64,000 nt of DNA from JAJYVT01 sp027339205. Its GTDB lineage: Bacteria > Actinomycetota > Acidimicrobiia > Acidimicrobiales > RAAP-2. The position numbers were made by a program, and so were the translations under genes. The stretch spans positions 34,394 to 98,393 of the forward strand of contig DAHWOV010000098.1 in assembly GCA_027339205.1 (NCBI GenBank), in the 5' to 3' direction. Each line of letters starts with the position of its first letter. Within the stretch, counting starts at the first letter, position 1. The notes beneath the pieces are model-generated. The model saw only the letters and a program-made list of their open reading frames with translations. It was not told the DNA's origin and did no database searches. Positions 50,840 through 59,210 of this stretch are shown here, piece by piece.

Positions 50840-53073
50840 GCACGACGTACAGGCCGGCGCGCACCCTCCGGCAGCTGTGGGGCATCCCGGTCACCCGCCT
50901 GGGCGGCGTCGGCGACCGCAAGGCGAAGGCGCTCGCGGAGCTCGGGATCGAGTCCGTCTTCGACCTCCTCACCACCTACCCGTTCCGCTACGTCGACAGG
51001 AGCCGCCGCGTGGACCTCGCGGATCTTTCGGTTGGCGAGGAGGTGGTCGTGCTCGCGACCGTCCGCCAGGTGCAGGCCCGGCGGACCCGCAACGGGCGCG
51101 CGCTCGTGGAGCTCGTCGTCCACGACGGGACCACGGGGATGAAGGTGGTCTTCTTCAATCAGGCCTGGCGCGCGCGTCAGCTGGCGCGGGGGACCGAGGC
51201 GCTGCTCTTCGGGAAGGTCGACACCTTCCGCGGCGCGAGGCAGATGACCAACCCGGAGGTCGACGTCGTGGTCGGCACCGACGCGGCCGGCGGCCACGAC
51301 GGCGGTCGACGCCGAACGATGCGGGTCGTCCCGGTGTACCGGGCCTCGGGCAAGGTGGGGTTGTCGAGCTGGGAGATCGGGGGCTGGGTCGAAGAGGCGA
51401 TCCGGCGCGCAGGCCCCCTCGAGGATCCCCTCCCCGAGAAGTGGCGGCGTGAGCTCGGGCTCGTGGCCCGGACCAGGGCGGTCCACGACGTGCACGTCCC
51501 GGCGTCGGTCCAGGCGACCATCCCGGCGCGGCGCCGTCTGGCCTTCGACGAGCTCTTCCGCCTCCAGCTCTCCCTCGTCCTGCGGCGCCGGGCCCTCGAG
51601 GTGGGCGCCCGTGCGATCCGCCATGCCGTCTGCGAGCGCGAGCTCGGCGACCCGCCCCGAGGGTCGGGGACGCTCGTGCAGCGCTTCCTCTCGGCGCTCC
51701 CGTTCCCGCTCACGGGTGCCCAACGCGCTGCGATGGCCGCGATCTTCGGCGAGATGTCGGGTCCCTTGCCCATGCACCGCCTTCTCCAAGGCGACGTCGG
51801 CTCGGGCAAGACGGTCGTTGCCGCCGCCGCGCTCCTCGCCGCGGTGCAGGGGGGGCATCAGGGGGCGCTGATGGTGCCCACCGAGGTCCTCGCAGAGCAG
51901 CACTTCTTCGCGCTGCGATCCCTGGTGGACGGCCTCTTCATCCCTGACCCGGGGCGGCTGGGAGGCGAACGGCCGCTCTCGGTGGCGCTCCTCACGAACG
52001 GCACGGGAGCCGCAGAACGCGCCCGGCTCCGCCGAGGGCTGGAGGAGGGGGATGTGGACCTCGTCGTCGGCACGCACGCGTTGCTCACCGACGACGTCCA
52101 GTTCCACTCGCTCGGGCTCGTGGTGATCGACGAGCAGCACCGGTTCGGAGTCGAGCAGCGCGCGCAGCTCCGGGACAAGGGACGGAGCTCGGTCGTCGCA
52201 CGTGCGGACGGGGAGCGACAAGGAGCGGATCCCGACCTGCTCGTGATGACCGCGACGCCGATCCCCCGGACCGCTGCCATGGTGCTCTTCGGCGACCTGG
52301 ACATGGTGGTGCTCGACCAGCTCCCGCCAGGCAGGGTTCCCGTCGAGACGGCGTGGGTGACGACGCCGCAAGGCGAGGAGGAGGTCTGGGAGCGTGTCCG
52401 AGCGGAGGTCCGCGCCGGCCATCGCGCCTTCGTGGTCTGCCCCCTCGTCGAGGGATCGGACCGTGTCCAGGCGCGCGCCGTCACCTCGGAGCTCGAGCGC
52501 CTGGCGGACGGGCCGCTCCGCGGCCTGGCGCTGGGGCTCTTGCACGGCCAGATGCCCGCGGCCGAGAAGGAGTCGGCCATGAGACGCTTCCGCGAGGGGG
52601 CCACGCCGGTGCTCGTGGCCACGACGGTCGTGGAAGTCGGGGTCGACGTCCCCGAAGCGACGGTCATGGTGGTGGAGGATGCCGGAAGGTTCGGCATCGC
52701 GCAGCTCCACCAGCTCAGAGGGCGCGTGGGGCGGAGCCACCGGCCAAGCTGGTGCTTCCTCCTCGGAGCCGCAGACACCGACGACGCGGAGGCACGGCTG
52801 ACGGCGATGGTGCGGACCAACGACGGGTTCGAGCTCGCAGAGGTCGACTTCGAGCTGCGAGGGGAGGGCACGATCCTGGGCACCCGCCAGAAGGGCAGGA
52901 GCGATCTCAAGCTCGCGTCACTGCGGCGCGACGCCGACCTCCTCGACGCCGCCCGGCGCGTGGCCGAGGCGGTCACCGAGTCGGACCCCACCCTCGACCG
53001 CCATCCCGGGCTGGCCGACGAGGTGCGCCTCTTCCTCGACCCCGACGAAGAGGCGTTCCTCTTCAAGTCCTAA
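50836..53073 (+). CDS. recG: ATP-dependent DNA helicase RecG
   Basis: A 745-residue helicase that reverses stalled forks and processes Holliday junctions. The wedge OB-domain covers about 45-150. The motor has QGDVGSGKTVVA (motif I, near 315), VVGTHALL, VIDEQHRFGV (DExH variant, near 435), MTATPIPRT (III), and in the second lobe HGQMPAAEK, VATTVVEVGVDVPEA and QLRGRVGRS (VI). The start is GTG 50836. It ends 4 nt inside a convergent MFS gene. Confidence 0.96.
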   Translation: MSTTYRPARTLRQLWGIPVTRLGGVGDRKAKALAELGIESVFDLLTTYPFRYVDRSRRVDLADLSVGEEVVVLATVRQVQARRTRNGRALVELVVHDGTTGMKVVFFNQAWRARQLARGTEALLFGKVDTFRGARQMTNPEVDVVVGTDAAGGHDGGRRRTMRVVPVYRASGKVGLSSWEIGGWVEEAIRRAGPLEDPLPEKWRRELGLVARTRAVHDVHVPASVQATIPARRRLAFDELFRLQLSLVLRRRALEVGARAIRHAVCERELGDPPRGSGTLVQRFLSALPFPLTGAQRAAMAAIFGEMSGPLPMHRLLQGDVGSGKTVVAAAALLAAVQGGHQGALMVPTEVLAEQHFFALRSLVDGLFIPDPGRLGGERPLSVALLTNGTGAAERARLRRGLEEGDVDLVVGTHALLTDDVQFHSLGLVVIDEQHRFGVEQRAQLRDKGRSSVVARADGERQGADPDLLVMTATPIPRTAAMVLFGDLDMVVLDQLPPGRVPVETAWVTTPQGEEEVWERVRAEVRAGHRAFVVCPLVEGSDRVQARAVTSELERLADGPLRGLALGLLHGQMPAAEKESAMRRFREGATPVLVATTVVEVGVDVPEATVMVVEDAGRFGIAQLHQLRGRVGRSHRPSWCFLLGAADTDDAEARLTAMVRTNDGFELAEVDFELRGEGTILGTRQKGRSDLKLASLRRDADLLDAARRVAEAVTESDPTLDRHPGLADEVRLFLDPDEEAFLFKS

Positions 53074-54491
53074 GCCTGACGCGGGTCGGGACGCGGGTCG
53101 GGACGCAGGTCGGGACGCGGGTCGTCTTCGGCGGCGTGCCAGTCCTCACCACCCGGCGCCCCGCGTGGCCCGGGCGATCCGGTCCGACGGGGCGAGGGGC
53201 GGGACCACCACACGACGGCTGCCGCGACGAGGAAGGACATGGACATCACGAAGAACGCCCAACGGAAGCCGGCGGTGGCGATGATCTCGCCGAGCGCGAT
53301 CGTCCACAGCGAGCCGACGCCGTAGGAGATCGCGAAGTAGTAGCCGAACGTGCTCTGGTGGCCGACGCCGTCCAGCCCGTCGGCGAACACCGCCTGGAGC
53401 AGCGGGGACTCCGCGTACGCGAAGACGCCGACGAGGACGCCCACCGCGCCGACGGCCAGCAGGTCTCGCCCCACCAGTACGAACGCGGCGATCGTCGCGG
53501 CACCGACCACGTAGACGACGAGCAGCACGCGCCTGCGCCCCATGCGGTCCGCCAGGTGACCGGCGAGCACCGGGCCGGCGATGCTGCCGATGACCAGCGC
53601 ACTGAAGAGCGCCCCGACCCAGAGCGCGTGCAGATGGAGGCCGCTCTTGAGGTAGGCAGGGACGAAGACCGCCAGGGTCCCGAGCCCCCGGCCGCCGGCG
53701 GCGATGGTCCCCGCGATCATCGCGCCCAACGCCGTCCGGCTGTGCAGGATCCCCCGCACAGCGTCGAGGTGGCCGCCCGCCGGCGCCGCCGGAGATGCGC
53801 GGTCGGTCGCCGGGCGGGTCGCGCTCGCGCCACCGCCAACGTCCTTCAGCTTCCAGGCGACGAGGACCCCCCCGATCGCCATCGGCACCGCGAGGGCGGC
53901 CACGGCGACGTGCCAGCCGTAGGAGGCGATCAGGGCCGAGATGACGAGCGGGATGACCGCGGTGCCGATGCTCCCACCCGCGACGTGCCACGACAAGGCA
54001 TAGGCGCGTCTCGCCGGGAAGCGCCTCGCGAGCAGCGCGCTGCCGACGGGGTGCTGTGGCCAGGAGACCACGCTGCCGATGCAGCGCGCGGCGCCGAAGA
54101 GCACGAAGCCCGACGCAAGTCCGCCCATCAGGCTCGCGATCGCCATGCCGAAGTTCTGCAGGGAGAGCAGCACGCGAGCCGACACCTTGCGAACGGAGCC
54201 GGCGATGGCCTGGAGGAGGCCCCCGATGATCCCTGCGACGCCGAGCACGATGCCGAGCGCCCCATAGGAGACATGGAACGAGGTGACGACGAAGGGGTAG
54301 GCGACCGCAAGGCCGGCGACGTAGATGTGCTGGATCGCGTGGGAGAACGTGACGATGGCGAGCTGCCCGCGCTGGGCGTCCTCGGACCCGACGTCCGCGA
54401 CCAGCCCTCTTCTCGTCGACACGTCCGCAGGCAGATCCTCCGGCAGCTCGGTCTGCTCTTGCATCGGTTGCAAGGGTGGCACGGATCGCAC
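53070..54491 (-). CDS. MFS transporter inserted between recG and rsmD
   Basis: A 473-residue twelve-helix permease. FGAARCIGSVVSWPQHPVGSALLARRFPARRAYALSWHVAGGSIGTAV resembles the PQHP-type drug or organophosphate group, and LADRMGRRRVLLV is the second signature. The substrate is unknown. It may start at ATG 54464 (MQEQTELPED). The C-terminus ends in DPRPDLRPDPRPDP, encoded by the 12-bp repeats at 53078-53125. It runs opposite to the housekeeping genes around it, in a place where recG and rsmD are usually neighbours, suggesting insertion. Confidence 0.88.
   Translation of the reverse strand: MRSVPPLQPMQEQTELPEDLPADVSTRRGLVADVGSEDAQRGQLAIVTFSHAIQHIYVAGLAVAYPFVVTSFHVSYGALGIVLGVAGIIGGLLQAIAGSVRKVSARVLLSLQNFGMAIASLMGGLASGFVLFGAARCIGSVVSWPQHPVGSALLARRFPARRAYALSWHVAGGSIGTAVIPLVISALIASYGWHVAVAALAVPMAIGGVLVAWKLKDVGGGASATRPATDRASPAAPAGGHLDAVRGILHSRTALGAMIAGTIAAGGRGLGTLAVFVPAYLKSGLHLHALWVGALFSALVIGSIAGPVLAGHLADRMGRRRVLLVVYVVGAATIAAFVLVGRDLLAVGAVGVLVGVFAYAESPLLQAVFADGLDGVGHQSTFGYYFAISYGVGSLWTIALGEIIATAGFRWAFFVMSMSFLVAAAVVWWSRPSPRRTGSPGPRGAPGGEDWHAAEDDPRPDLRPDPRPDPRQA
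53078..53125. repeat. 12-bp tandem repeat, 4 copies
   Basis: Four copies of GACGCGGGTCGG (one G-to-A) encode the Asp-Pro-Arg-Pro tail of the MFS protein on the minus strand. They begin 4 bp after the recG stop, so the array sits exactly at the convergent junction. Confidence 0.92.
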
Positions 54492-54524
54492 CTTCTCGCT
54501 CGCGTCGGGCGGTACCGTGGCGAG

Positions 54525-55079
54525 GTGCGCGTGATCGCCGGCTCGAGCAGGGGGCGCCGGCTCCGGGCCTCGCTCCCCGGCAGCGTCCGGCCCACCGCAG
54601 ACCGGGTGCGTGAGGCCATCTTCGACGTGCTCGGGTCGATGGGAGGCGTCGAGGGCGCAGTCGTGCTCGACCTCTTCTGCGGCAGCGGCGCGCTCGGGCT
54701 CGAGGCCCTCTCACGCGGGGCGGCCTCGGTCACCTTCGTCGACCACGACTCGGCGGCACTGGCAGCGGTGCGGACGAACCTCGCGGCCACCGGTCTCGCC
54801 ACGCCGGCTGCGTCGCTGGTGCGTGCGGAGCTGCCGGGGTGGCTCGGCCGCACCCGCCACGTCGACCTGGCGCTCTGCGACCCCCCGTACGCGTTCGGAG
54901 ACTGGACGACGCTCCTGACGCTGCTCGACGCCGACCTGGCCGTGCTCGAGTCGGGATCCGAGATCGTGCTCCCTCACGGCTGGATGGCCGCGAGGGTCCG
55001 CCGGTACGGCGGTACGCTCGTGACCGTGGCCCGCAAGACTGACGCACCCTTTGGGGGCACGCGGGAAGGTGCATCGTGA
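54525..55079 (+). CDS. rsmD: 16S rRNA (guanine966-N2)-methyltransferase
   Basis: A 184-residue SAM-dependent enzyme that methylates G966 in the 30S subunit. VIAGSSRGRRL, RPTADRVREAIFDVLG and LDLFCGSGALGLEALSRGA (SAM motif I, near 50) are present, and the catalytic CDPPYAF lies near 122. The start is GTG 54525. The end overlaps coaD (GTGA), the conserved rsmD-coaD pairing. Confidence 0.94.
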   Translation: MRVIAGSSRGRRLRASLPGSVRPTADRVREAIFDVLGSMGGVEGAVVLDLFCGSGALGLEALSRGAASVTFVDHDSAALAAVRTNLAATGLATPAASLVRAELPGWLGRTRHVDLALCDPPYAFGDWTTLLTLLDADLAVLESGSEIVLPHGWMAARVRRYGGTLVTVARKTDAPFGGTREGAS

Positions 55080-55591
55080 GGGTCGCCCTGTTCCCCGGCT
55101 CCTTCGACCCCTTCCACAACGGCCACCTCGAGGTGGTCGAGCGAGCGTCCCGCATCTTCGACGAGGTGGTCGTGGCGGCGCTGCGCAACCCGCAGAAGGG
55201 CGAGCCGCTCTTCACGATCGACGAGCGCACCGAGATGCTGGAGGAATCCCTGGCGCATCTCGAAGCCGTGCGGATCGTAGGGGTCGCGACGTTGGTGGTC
55301 GCCGTGGCGCGTGACGTCGGCGCCTCAGCGATCGTGAGGGGCCTCAGGGCGGTCTCCGACTTCGAGAACGAGCTGCAGATGGCCCAGATGAACCGACAGC
55401 TCTCGGGAGTGGAGACGATCTTCATCCCGACGAGCGCGCAGTACTCGTTCATCGCTTCGCGGCTCTTGCGTGAGGTCGCCCGTTTCGGCGGGGACATCTC
55501 GGCATTCGTGCCCAAGCCCGTCGCCTCGCGGTTCGAGGCGAAGTTCTCTCCGCTGCGTCCCGACGCCGAAGGGCGGTCGGTGCAGTCGTGA
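55076..55591 (+). CDS. coaD: phosphopantetheine adenylyltransferase
   Basis: Catalyses the fourth step of coenzyme A synthesis, adenylylating 4'-phosphopantetheine. The 171-residue nucleotidyltransferase has FPGSFDPFHNGHLEV (HxGH motif) at residues 6-20, RGLRAVSDFENELQMAQMNR near 88 and the C-terminal signature YSFIASRLLREVARFGGD. GTG 55076 is within the rsmD stop overlap; GTGA also links it to the following coiled-coil gene. Confidence 0.96.
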   Translation: MRVALFPGSFDPFHNGHLEVVERASRIFDEVVVAALRNPQKGEPLFTIDERTEMLEESLAHLEAVRIVGVATLVVAVARDVGASAIVRGLRAVSDFENELQMAQMNRQLSGVETIFIPTSAQYSFIASRLLREVARFGGDISAFVPKPVASRFEAKFSPLRPDAEGRSVQS

Positions 55592-56163
55592 CGGAACCTT
55601 TCGAAGAGCTTCCCGACGGCCGTGTCCCCGCAGCGGGCGACGACCTCGGGACCGAGGGGCTGATCCAACGGGCCATCGACCTCGTGAGCAGCGCCAAGGC
55701 GATGCCCTTGTCGGCGTCGGTGCTCGTGTCGCGCGAGGAGCTGCTCGATGTGCTCCACGCGGCGATCGACCGCCTCCCCGACGAGCTCCGTCAGGCTCGC
55801 TGGCTGCTCCGGGAGAAGGAGGAGTTCCTGGCCGACCGGGAGCGGGAGGCCGAGGCGCTCATGGCGGACGTCCGTGCGCAGGCGGAGCACATGGTCTCGC
55901 GCTCCGAGGTGGTCCGCCAGGCGAACGCCGTGGCCCAGCGCATACTCGACGACGCCAACGAGGAGGCGCGCCGACTTCGCCACGAGGCCGAGGACTACTG
56001 CGACCAGAAGCTCGCAGGCATGGAGATCGTGCTCGACCGCATCACCAAGACGGTGCGGGCCGGGAGGGAGAAGCTCCAGGCGACCGCGCCCGCCCCGGTG
56101 CCCGCGGAACCGCCGGTGCACGAGGGGGAGGAGCCGGGCTTCTTCGACCAGGACCTGGCATAG
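55588..56163 (+). CDS. coiled-coil protein (DivIVA/AtpF-like)
   Basis: A 191-residue soluble protein dominated by a helical charged segment (about 65-170: LLREKEEFLADREREAEALMADVRAQAEHM, QRILDDANEEARRLRHEAEDYCDQKL) that predicts a coiled coil. An acidic Pro-rich tail ends in EEPGFFDQDL. Members next to coaD in actinobacteria are annotated as DivIVA-like or ATPase-B-like; a division or polar-growth role is inference. The start is GTG 55588, overlapping the coaD stop. Confidence 0.8.
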   Translation: MTEPFEELPDGRVPAAGDDLGTEGLIQRAIDLVSSAKAMPLSASVLVSREELLDVLHAAIDRLPDELRQARWLLREKEEFLADREREAEALMADVRAQAEHMVSRSEVVRQANAVAQRILDDANEEARRLRHEAEDYCDQKLAGMEIVLDRITKTVRAGREKLQATAPAPVPAEPPVHEGEEPGFFDQDLA

Positions 56164-56251
56164 GCCGACACGGGGCTCGTCGCCGGCGGGCAGGACGCGT
56201 CGACAGGACAGGAGAGACGGGAAGGAAAGACGGGCAGGAAAGGAGGCACAG

Positions 56252-56788
56252 GTGGACCCCTTCGTGGTGCACGTGGCCAGGCTCCGCAGGACGCTGGGCA
56301 CCCGCTGGCACGAGGTGCGCACCGGGCCGGTCGACCCTGAGGGCGTGATCGTCACCCGTTCGCCCGCCGACAGCTCGGTCCCCGAGGGCGCCGACGCCAT
56401 GTGCGAGGTCGTGCTCGAGTCGTTCGCCGGAGGGGTGATGGTGACCGGCACGGTCGCCGCGCCCTGGAGGGGGATGTGCCGTCGCTGTGCGTCGCCGGTC
56501 GGGGGCATGCTCCGGATCCCGGTCCGTGAGCGGTTCACCGAGCCCGGCGCGGGCTACGGCGACCCCGACGACGACGAGGCTTACCGTATCGCCGACGACG
56601 AGCTCGACCTCGGGCCGATGGTCCGCGACGCGGTGGTCCTCGAGCTGCCGCTCGCGCCGCTGTGCCGGGAGGACTGCCGGGGGCTCTGTCCCCACTGCGG
56701 CTGCGACCTCAACTACGAGACCTGCGGCTGCGAGGCACCGCGCGATCCGAGGTGGGCTAACCTCGACGTGCTCCGGTCGGCTCAGTAG
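56252..56788 (+). CDS. DUF177 (YceD) family protein
   Basis: A 178-residue protein of the family always found upstream of rpmF, implicated in 23S rRNA or ribosome accumulation. GMCRRCASPV near 71 and the C-terminal cysteine cluster CREDCRGLCPHCGCDLN near 140 are the family hallmarks and probably bind zinc. AAAGGAGG before GTG 56252 fixes the start. The 88-bp gap before it contains a run of GACAGGA / GACGGGA repeats. Confidence 0.92.
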   Translation: MDPFVVHVARLRRTLGTRWHEVRTGPVDPEGVIVTRSPADSSVPEGADAMCEVVLESFAGGVMVTGTVAAPWRGMCRRCASPVGGMLRIPVRERFTEPGAGYGDPDDDEAYRIADDELDLGPMVRDAVVLELPLAPLCREDCRGLCPHCGCDLNYETCGCEAPRDPRWANLDVLRSAQ

Positions 56789-56911
56789 CTCGCGTGTGGC
56801 CGACGGCCGGCGCCAGGTGCGCCGTCCGCCGGAGCCGAGCCGCTCCGGGAGGTCCCCGGAGTGGGAGCCCGCCGGCTGCCCGGGCCGGCATGGACCTGGA
56901 GTGCACTGACG

Positions 56912-57091
56912 ATGGCCGTCCCCAAGAAGAAGACATCGAAGGCGAAGGGCAGGAGTCGGCGGGCCGCCAACTGGCGGCTCGACCCGCCGCCGCGCAGCGT
57001 CTGCCCCCACTGCCACCAGGCGAAGCTGCCGCATGTCGTGTGCCCGAGCTGCGGGTGGTACAAGGGGCGCCAGGCGGTCGAGGTCGACTGA
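56912..57091 (+). CDS. rpmF: 50S ribosomal protein L32
   Basis: A 59-residue ribosomal protein: MAVPKKKTSKAKGRSRRAANW is followed by the Cys4 zinc knuckle CPHCHQAK..CPSCGWYKGR. It is co-directional with DUF177 upstream and plsX downstream, the standard yceD-rpmF-plsX arrangement. An earlier in-frame ATG at 56861 has no coding support. Confidence 0.96.
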   Translation: MAVPKKKTSKAKGRSRRAANWRLDPPPRSVCPHCHQAKLPHVVCPSCGWYKGRQAVEVD

Positions 57092-57092
57092 G

Positions 57093-58172
57093 GTGACGCG
57101 CCGCCGCACCGTCCAGGGAGAACCGTCCCGAGGTGCGGTGCCGCTGACCTCGCTCCCGGTCGCAGTCGACGCGATGGGGGGTGACAAGGCGCCTGCCGAG
57201 GTCGTGGGCGGCGCACGCAAGGCCGCCGAAGAGGGGATCCCCGTGGTGCTGGTGGGGGTCCCCGAGCTGCTCGGCGACACCGGTGACCTCGAGGTGGTCG
57301 CCTGCACCGAGGTCATCGGGATGGACGAGGACCCGGCCCAGTCGGTCCGGCGCAAGAAGGACTCCTCGCTCGTGCGCGCCGCCGAGCTCGTGCGCGACGG
57401 CGCCGCGTCGGCGATGGTGAGCGCCGGGAACACGGGTGCGACGATGGCCGCGGCGCTGCTCCGGATGGGAAGGATCCCCGGCGTCGTCCGACCGTGCATC
57501 GCGACCCCGCTGCCTCGCCTCGGGCGCGCGCCCGCGGTGCTCGTGGACGCCGGGGCCAACGCCGAGTGCACGAGCGCGATGCTCGTCCAGTTCGCGCAGA
57601 TGGGGGCCGGCTACGCGCTCGCGCGCTACGGCGTCGACGACCCGTCGGTGGCGCTGCTCTCCATCGGCGAGGAGCCGACCAAGGGCACGCCGCTCGTGAA
57701 GGAGGCCCACGGGCTGCTCGCAGCGGGGGCGGGGGTGCGGTTTGTGGGCAATGTGGAGGGAAGGGACCTCCTGCCCAGCCCCGCGGACGTCGTCGTGACC
57801 GACGGGTTCACCGGGAACGTGACCTTGAAGGCGCTCGAGGGCTCCCTCCGTTTCATCGTCCGGACCCTCTTCGAGGTCTTCTCGACCGATGAGCAGACGA
57901 AAGCCGCGTCGGAGGCGCTCCTCCCGCACCTGCTCCCGATCGCCGCCGAGCTCGACCCGGAGAACACCGGGGGCGCGTTGCTCCTCGGGGTCGACGGGAT
58001 CTGCGTGATCAGCCACGGCTCGTCCAGCGCGACCGCGATGCGCAACGCGCTGCACGTCGCCTACGACCTCGCGGGACGCGACGTCACGGCGCTCCTCGCC
58101 GACGCCGTGCGACGCGAGAGCGGCGTTGCGCCGGGTGCCGGCGTTGCGCCGGGCATGCTCGGCTCTCGGTAA
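57093..58172 (+). CDS. plsX: phosphate acyltransferase PlsX
   Basis: Makes acyl-phosphate from acyl-ACP for phosphatidic acid synthesis. The 359-residue protein has VAVDAMGGDKAP near 26, SAGNTGATMAAAL near 112, and VDAGANAECTSAMLVQFAQMG, IGEEPTKGTPLVKEAH and VVTDGFTGNVTLKALEG near 235. The start is GTG 57093, one base after the rpmF stop; GTG 57138 is a shorter alternative. The C-terminus carries a short GVAPGAGVAPG duplication. Confidence 0.95.
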   Translation: MTRRRTVQGEPSRGAVPLTSLPVAVDAMGGDKAPAEVVGGARKAAEEGIPVVLVGVPELLGDTGDLEVVACTEVIGMDEDPAQSVRRKKDSSLVRAAELVRDGAASAMVSAGNTGATMAAALLRMGRIPGVVRPCIATPLPRLGRAPAVLVDAGANAECTSAMLVQFAQMGAGYALARYGVDDPSVALLSIGEEPTKGTPLVKEAHGLLAAGAGVRFVGNVEGRDLLPSPADVVVTDGFTGNVTLKALEGSLRFIVRTLFEVFSTDEQTKAASEALLPHLLPIAAELDPENTGGALLLGVDGICVISHGSSSATAMRNALHVAYDLAGRDVTALLADAVRRESGVAPGAGVAPGMLGSR

Positions 58173-58207
58173 CATCCGAGCGTTCCGTCGCCGACCCAGG
58201 AGCCCTC

Positions 58208-58504
58208 GTGCCAGCTGAGACCCACACTGAGCGTGGTCCCCTCGACCGCCAAGCGGTCTTCGAGCTGATCAGGGACCAGCTCGCAGACATCCTGGAGACC
58301 GACCCGACACGGATCACCGAGGGGTCGTCGTTCGCCGAGGATCTCGACGCCGACTCCCTCGCCCTGATCGAGCTCGTCGAAGCGCTCGAGGAGGAGCTCG
58401 GAGAGCGCACTGTCGGGTTCCGCATCGACGACGAGGACCTCGAGGACCTGCGGACCGTCCGCGACGCCGTCGACTATGTCGTCGCAAAGCTCGGAGAGAG
58501 CTGA
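58208..58504 (+). CDS. acpP: acyl carrier protein
   Basis: A 98-residue carrier of fatty acyl chains. The phosphopantetheine Ser lies in DADSLALIEL near residue 54, within FAEDLDADSL. It is longer than the usual 75-80 residues, with an N-terminal extension of about 15. The start is GTG 58208 with AGGAG upstream. It sits between plsX and rnc as in most actinobacteria. Confidence 0.94.
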   Translation: MPAETHTERGPLDRQAVFELIRDQLADILETDPTRITEGSSFAEDLDADSLALIELVEALEEELGERTVGFRIDDEDLEDLRTVRDAVDYVVAKLGES

Positions 58505-58514
58505 ACCGCGCCAG

Positions 58515-59210
58515 GTGGAGGGCATCACCGACGGCGCGGCGCGGCTGGCCGAGCGGCTCGGCCACGACCTTGAGGGCGTGCCGCTGCTCCAGCGGGCGCT
58601 TTCGCACCGAAGCTGGTGCGCCGAGCAGGGCGGCCCGCCCTCCAACGAGCGGCTGGAGTTCCTCGGGGACGCCGTCCTCGGCCTCGTGGTCGCTGAGTAC
58701 TGCTACCGCCGCTTCCCCGAGATGCCCGAAGGCGAGCTCGCCAAGGTGCGGGCGGCGGTCGTGAATGCCCGGGTCCTCGCCGAGGTGGCCGAGCAGCTCG
58801 GCATCGGCGACGCGCTCCTTCTCGGCAAGGGAGAGGAGGCGTCCGGCGGGCGGACGAAGCCGTCGATCCTGGCGGACGCCCTCGAGGCGGTGCTCGGCGC
58901 CCTGTACCTCGAGTCGGGCTGGACGGCGGCGGAGCGGGTGATCCTCACCTTCCTCGGGCCGCGCATCGAGCGGGCAGCAGCGGAGCCGGACGACTTCGAC
59001 CAAAAGGGGCTGCTCCAGGAGCTGACGGTGCGGCAGGGCGAGGGGATCCCGCGCTACGTGGTGGTCGGCTCGGGTCCGGACCACGACCGCCAGTTCGAGG
59101 CCGCCGTCTTCGTGAACGGCTTGCGCCGCGGTGCCGGCGTGGGCGGGACGAAGAAGGATGCCGAGCAGGAAGCGGCCCGCCAGGCGCTCTCGGAGCTGCG
59201 GCGTGCCTGA
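58515..59210 (+). CDS. rnc: ribonuclease III
   Basis: Cleaves double-stranded RNA in rRNA maturation and regulation. The 231-residue protein has the catalytic signature NERLEFLGDAVLGLVVAE near 43, DALEAVLGALYLE near 120, and a C-terminal dsRNA-binding domain (about 150-228; GSGPDHDRQFEAAVFVNG, GTKKDAEQEAARQALSEL). GTG 58515 gives a clean gap from acpP; ATG 58476 would overlap acpP by 29 nt and add 13 residues. Confidence 0.95.
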   Translation: MEGITDGAARLAERLGHDLEGVPLLQRALSHRSWCAEQGGPPSNERLEFLGDAVLGLVVAEYCYRRFPEMPEGELAKVRAAVVNARVLAEVAEQLGIGDALLLGKGEEASGGRTKPSILADALEAVLGALYLESGWTAAERVILTFLGPRIERAAAEPDDFDQKGLLQELTVRQGEGIPRYVVVGSGPDHDRQFEAAVFVNGLRRGAGVGGTKKDAEQEAARQALSELRRA

